Shown one piece after another: positions 7,509 through 9,352 of a stretch of DNA of 9,352 nucleotides (position 1 is its first letter; each line of letters starts with the position of its first letter). A program made the translations under genes and the position numbers. Location of the stretch: contig JAIRLA010000241.1 in assembly GCA_031259795.1 (NCBI GenBank), positions 1 through 9,352 on the forward strand, read 5' to 3'. The stretch comes from Azoarcus sp. (GTDB lineage Bacteria > Pseudomonadota > Gammaproteobacteria > Burkholderiales > Rhodocyclaceae). The notes beneath the pieces are model-generated. The model had not been told where the DNA came from and searched no databases. It saw only the letters and a list, made by a program, of their open reading frames with translations.

Positions 7509-7517
7509 TGTTATAAT
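7509..7517 (+). promoter_or_regulatory. queD: Extended -10 promoter of queD
   Basis: TGTTATAAT is a perfect TGn extended -10 plus consensus TATAAT, which can work without a good -35. The predicted transcript start is near 7524, giving a leader of about 20 nt. It is divergent from, and some 33 bp away from, the putative hemerythrin -10. Confidence 0.6.
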
Positions 7518-7542
7518 CCGCGCCATCCCTGTGAGAAAAGCC

Positions 7543-7983
7543 ATGCTCATCACCTGCCGTCTCGAATTCGACGCGGGCCATCGCATCCCCGACCACGCCA
7601 GCCAGTGCCGCCACCTGCACGGCCATCGCTACGTGCTCGAAGTCAGCCTCGGCGGCGGCATCATCGAAGCGCCCGGCAGCGCGGCCAACGGCATGGTCAT
7701 GGATTTCGGCGAAGTCAAGCGCATCGCCCGGGAAGAAGTCATCGAGCGCTGGGATCACGCCTTTCTCGCCTGGCGCGGCGACACCCGCGTCGTGGAATTC
7801 CTCGCCTCCCTGCCCGGCCACAAGACCGTGATCCTCGATGCCGTGCCCACCGCCGAGAACCTGGCCGCCGAAGCCTTCCGCCTGCTCGACGCGGCCTACC
7901 GCAACAACTACGGCGACGCCCCGCGCCTCGAACGGGTGCGCCTGTACGAAACGCCAAACTGTTGGGCGGAAGCCACACGCTGA
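7543..7983 (+). CDS. queD: 6-carboxy-5,6,7,8-tetrahydropterin synthase
   Basis: This 146-residue protein of the 6-pyruvoyl-tetrahydropterin synthase family converts 7,8-dihydroneopterin triphosphate to 6-carboxytetrahydropterin, the second step toward preQ0 and queuosine. Zinc ligands are visible as H13 (FDAGHRI) and H26/H28 (CRHLHGH), with catalytic Cys C22. Other conserved positions are D71/H72 (WDHAFL), E105 (PTAEN) and the substrate-binding E136 (LYETPN). Length is above E. coli QueD (121) because of a longer loop near 37-52, common in other proteobacteria. The ATG at 7543 is chosen because it starts the family sequence and lies 26 nt after a strong -10; the ribosome-binding site (GTGAGAAAAGCC) is weak. 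Starting earlier would place the start in the promoter. No other queuosine gene is in the window. Confidence 0.92.
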   Translation: MLITCRLEFDAGHRIPDHASQCRHLHGHRYVLEVSLGGGIIEAPGSAANGMVMDFGEVKRIAREEVIERWDHAFLAWRGDTRVVEFLASLPGHKTVILDAVPTAENLAAEAFRLLDAAYRNNYGDAPRLERVRLYETPNCWAEATR

Positions 7984-8158
7984 AAGCGGCGGCCCGCGAA
8001 ACAACCGCGATCCCCACCGAAAAACCGCACGCCCCCCGGAAATATCCGCCGCATCGCTCCACAAAATGAAGCGCCCTGCCCTCCCCATCGGGAGAAAAAA
8101 AGCGCCCCGCGAAAGTGGACGGCCCAGGCAATCGGAGCGAAGCGGCGCATAGATATAT

Positions 8159-8380
8159 TCACGGAACGATCGTGTTATAAATCTCTCCATAAGGCCCCTT
8201 CAGCCCCGTATTTCCCTCCCAGCGCAAACAAAAATACAACATCTTCCCCCGCTGACTTTCATCGAAAGCGAGCGTGGCGGGGCGATTGGTATCGAAAAAT
8301 GCACCGTCACTTGCCGCAAAAACTACGCGCCCAATCGAGAAATTGGCCGCAGGGCCGGGAACGTTGTAATCGTGGCTCAT
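8159..8380 (-). CDS. Small protein of unknown function (73 residues)
   Basis: I do not recognise a named family. The start is credible: ATG at 8380 preceded by AAAGGAAG with about six bases spacing. The C-terminal half, YFCLRWEGNTGLKGPYGEI, resembles a short beta-rich 'RWxNxxGxxGPWSEI' segment that I recall from the ends of assorted hypothetical proteins, so this may be a free-standing or truncated version of such a domain. No signal peptide or membrane segment is visible. The reading frame stays open upstream of the ATG into a repeat copy, but that part looks non-coding. A run of seven T on the minus strand near 8095-8101 could be part of a terminator, though the hairpin before it is weak. 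Confidence that it is a real gene is moderate. Confidence 0.55.
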   Translation of the reverse strand: MSHDYNVPGPAANFSIGRVVFAASDGAFFDTNRPATLAFDESQRGKMLYFCLRWEGNTGLKGPYGEIYNTIVP

Positions 8381-8484
8381 CTTTTGCTTCCTTTGGAAAA
8401 GTAATGGGGAAAAACAGTTCCCAAATGGATAAAACGGGGAAACAACGGGATTCCGCCAAACCTTGGCGAGACTCCGCCAGACAA

Positions 8485-8580
8485 CAGCGTCGCGTCGCTC
8501 CGCATGGAAGAAAACCCTCTCCCGCCCTTCGACCACCCTCCCCCGCCGAGCGGAAAAGGGGAATTCATCGGGAGAACTCG
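8485..8580 (-). repeat. Interspersed palindromic repeat, right-side copy
   Basis: On the minus strand this repeats the order seen at 237-334: TTCTCCCGATGAA, a CGGCGGGGGAGGG hairpin half, GGGCGGGAGAGGG, then TCCATGCGGAGCGACGCGACG. It is the same family as the cluster at the left edge, and lies upstream of the 73-residue gene. Confidence 0.75.
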
Positions 8581-8592
8581 GCATTGCGCCCT

Positions 8593-8613
8593 CCCCCCCC
8601 TCGTCACTGCGAG
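8593..8613 (+). repeat. Direct repeat, left copy (truncated repeat-module start)
   Basis: C8 followed by TCGTCACTGCGAG matches 8819-8839 at 20 of 21 positions. After this the copy stops abruptly instead of continuing into the AGCGCAGCGACG core, which the right-hand copy does. The two copies flank the A+T-rich insert. Confidence 0.6.
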
Positions 8614-8646
8614 TACTCTCCCCATATGCACTAACCTAATAGTAAA

Positions 8647-8733
8647 TTAATCCCCAAACGGGTATATTTCAAAAGTAACACCGTTCTCCTGAGCCAAGTC
8701 TCTCACTGTTTCACTAGGAAAAACAGGCCATTG
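8647..8733 (-). pseudogene. Possible coding remnant inside the A+T-rich insert
   Basis: On the minus strand an open stretch of 28 codons ends at a TAA (8647-8649) and reads ...FPSETVRDLAQENGVTFE... then IYPFGD. The peptide looks protein-like, with a plausible helix then strand. It has no start codon, no ribosome-binding site, and a stop immediately upstream at 8734-8736. It could be the tail of a broken gene or chance. No function is assigned. Confidence 0.2.
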
Positions 8734-8772
8734 TTAATCGAAAAACGTCTTAAAGTAAGGAATTTACAATTA

Positions 8773-8778
8773 TATAAT
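8773..8778 (+). promoter_or_regulatory. Possible -10 element in the A+T-rich insert
   Basis: TATAAT lies 17 nt after TTAAAG (8750-8755), a weak -35. The sequence ATTATATAAT is nearly symmetric, so it could read either way. No gene follows directly, so it could drive outward transcription from the insert. Confidence 0.25.
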
Positions 8779-8818
8779 GCACAATGCGCTGCTAGGGTAG
8801 TGCATATGCGTACCCCCC

Positions 8819-8905
8819 CCCCCCCCTCGTCATTGCGAGGAGCGCAGCGACGTGGCAATCCAGTTCGTTCTATCCGGCGCGCAGCGCCGCTGATTAAAAA
8901 GGGGG
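8819..8905 (+). repeat. Interspersed repeat of the TCATTGCGAGGAGCG type, right-side copy
   Basis: A C-run leads into TCGTCATTGCGAGGAGCGC, the GTGGCAATCCAGTTCGTTC core, and a GGCGC-GCA-GCGCC hairpin followed by GCTGATTAAAAAGGGGG. The first two-thirds match 171-236 in reverse; the end matches 95-125 directly. It thus joins two modules that are separate in the left cluster. Confidence 0.8.
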
Positions 8906-9104
8906 AGGGAGGAACAAAACGCCCGTCCCCTCCCCGCCGCCAAGAAATCAGCGGCGCCGCGCCCCGGAAGCCGCCGCGTTGTCACGGAAACAACTTGCTA
9001 TTTTTCCCGTTGCGTTGCAGCAAGAGTCATGACAGGCGTAACATGCCGGGAAAACGTCACGATCCGTAGTTCTACGTGCAACCATGACCGGAGGCGGGCA
9101 CATC
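8906..9104. other. Intergenic region before the Asn-rich membrane protein
   Basis: No gene is supported. A GGAGG at 9090-9094 serves the next gene. A weak promoter candidate (TTGCAG at 9015-9020, TAACAT at 9039-9044, 18-nt spacing) is present but is not convincing. Confidence 0.4.
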
Positions 9105-9352
9105 ATGAGTACCAATCAAAATAGCAACAACATGGGTGGTGTCACAGTAAACAACAACATCAGCAACACACCCCAAATAAACATCAACAACACACCCGGT
9201 TGGGTGAAGATTGTGAGCACAGTGGCAGTGCTCCTCGTGTCAATTCTTGCCGGCGCTTATTGGTACTTCACCATCACGATCACCGCCACGAACAAGCTCG
9301 ACGCGCCACCTTCCGTGCCCGGCACTCCCGTGTCACAGGAAGTTCCTTCGCC
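9105..9352 (+). CDS. Asn-rich single-pass membrane protein, truncated by window edge
   Basis: The reading frame opens at an ATG ten bases after GGAGG and runs 82 codons to the window end without a stop. Residues 1-32 contain 11 Asn and alternate short aliphatic residues (VTV, NNIS, ININ) with polar ones. Residues 34-55 (starting VKIVSTVAVLLVSILAG) form one transmembrane helix with K35 on the N-terminal side, suggesting N-in topology. After that comes a Pro-rich stretch (APPSVPGTPVS). A 24-nt tandem repeat (9156-9173 and 9180-9197) encodes NISNTP then NINNTP. I do not recognise the family. The Asn-rich head could be an oligomerising or prion-like segment, a low-complexity linker, or phage- or defence-related; these are guesses. 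It is not typical of the flanking housekeeping genes in composition. Confidence 0.6.
   Translation, partial: MSTNQNSNNMGGVTVNNNISNTPQININNTPGWVKIVSTVAVLLVSILAGAYWYFTITITATNKLDAPPSVPGTPVSQEVPS

Larger units (their letters stand above)
8623..8808. mobile_element. MITE-like A+T-rich insert with terminal inverted repeats
   Basis: The segment is bounded by CATATGCACTAACCTA (8623-8638) and, in inverse orientation, TAGGGTAGTGCATATG (8793-8808), which pair at 15 of 16 positions. The interior is 64% A+T over 8641-8790, against a GC-rich surround. At about 186 bp it is too short for a transposase. It sits between two 21-bp direct repeats (8593-8613, 8819-8839), which are too far from the inverted-repeat ends to be a clean target duplication. 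It may be a non-autonomous element or the remnant of a larger one. No family can be named. Confidence 0.5.

Noticed and set aside
8731..9069. 112-codon plus-strand frame spanning the C14 tract and the right-hand repeat
   Set aside because: It runs through the insert, homopolymer and repeat sequence; the peptide is the usual repeat-derived artefact.

Overview
The window is GC-rich chromosomal DNA, most likely from a betaproteobacterium. The evidence for this is the E2 and E3 sequences, in which dihydrolipoamide dehydrogenase carries its own N-terminal lipoyl domain (an arrangement known from Neisseria and other betaproteobacteria), the NudC and alpha/beta-hydrolase types, and the dispersed 'TCATTGCGAGGAGCG' repeats. 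A Rhodocyclales-like origin is a guess. There are seven complete protein genes that I recognise by family or by motif, one small orphan gene, and one gene cut by the right edge.

Region by region. Positions 1-500 hold a dense cluster of short palindromic interspersed repeats, including an inverted pair at 1-133 and 369-499. Positions 500-867 hold no gene and lead into a two-gene pyruvate dehydrogenase operon on the plus strand: aceF (E2, 868-2127) and lpdA (E3 with fused lipoyl domain, 2152-3909). A strong hairpin at 3928-3962 separates it from convergent genes on the minus strand. In their own reading order these are a bacteriohemerythrin (7399-6992), an alpha/beta hydrolase (6804-5884), NudC (5850-5032) and a DHH-family phosphoesterase (4911-3973). 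The hydrolase, nudC and DHH genes may be co-transcribed. QueD (7543-7983, plus) diverges from the hemerythrin gene across a 143-nt region with an extended -10 promoter.

Beyond queD the character changes. A 73-residue orphan ORF (8380-8159, minus) is followed by more copies of the repeat family seen at the left edge (8485-8580 and 8819-8905). Between them lies an A+T-rich insert (64% A+T over 8641-8790) bounded by 16-bp terminal inverted repeats and near-perfect 21-bp direct repeats, which looks like a MITE or a decayed insertion element. The window ends inside a gene for an Asn-rich, single-pass membrane protein with a 24-nt tandem repeat.

Functionally, the left half is central carbon metabolism (pyruvate to acetyl-CoA, with E1/aceE not visible). 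The middle is nucleotide/RNA turnover (NudC, DHH phosphoesterase), O2/iron handling (hemerythrin) and queuosine/deazapurine precursor synthesis (QueD). I see no convincing complete new defence or biosynthetic system. The most unusual material is the repeat/MITE-like mosaic and the truncated Asn-rich membrane protein at the right edge.
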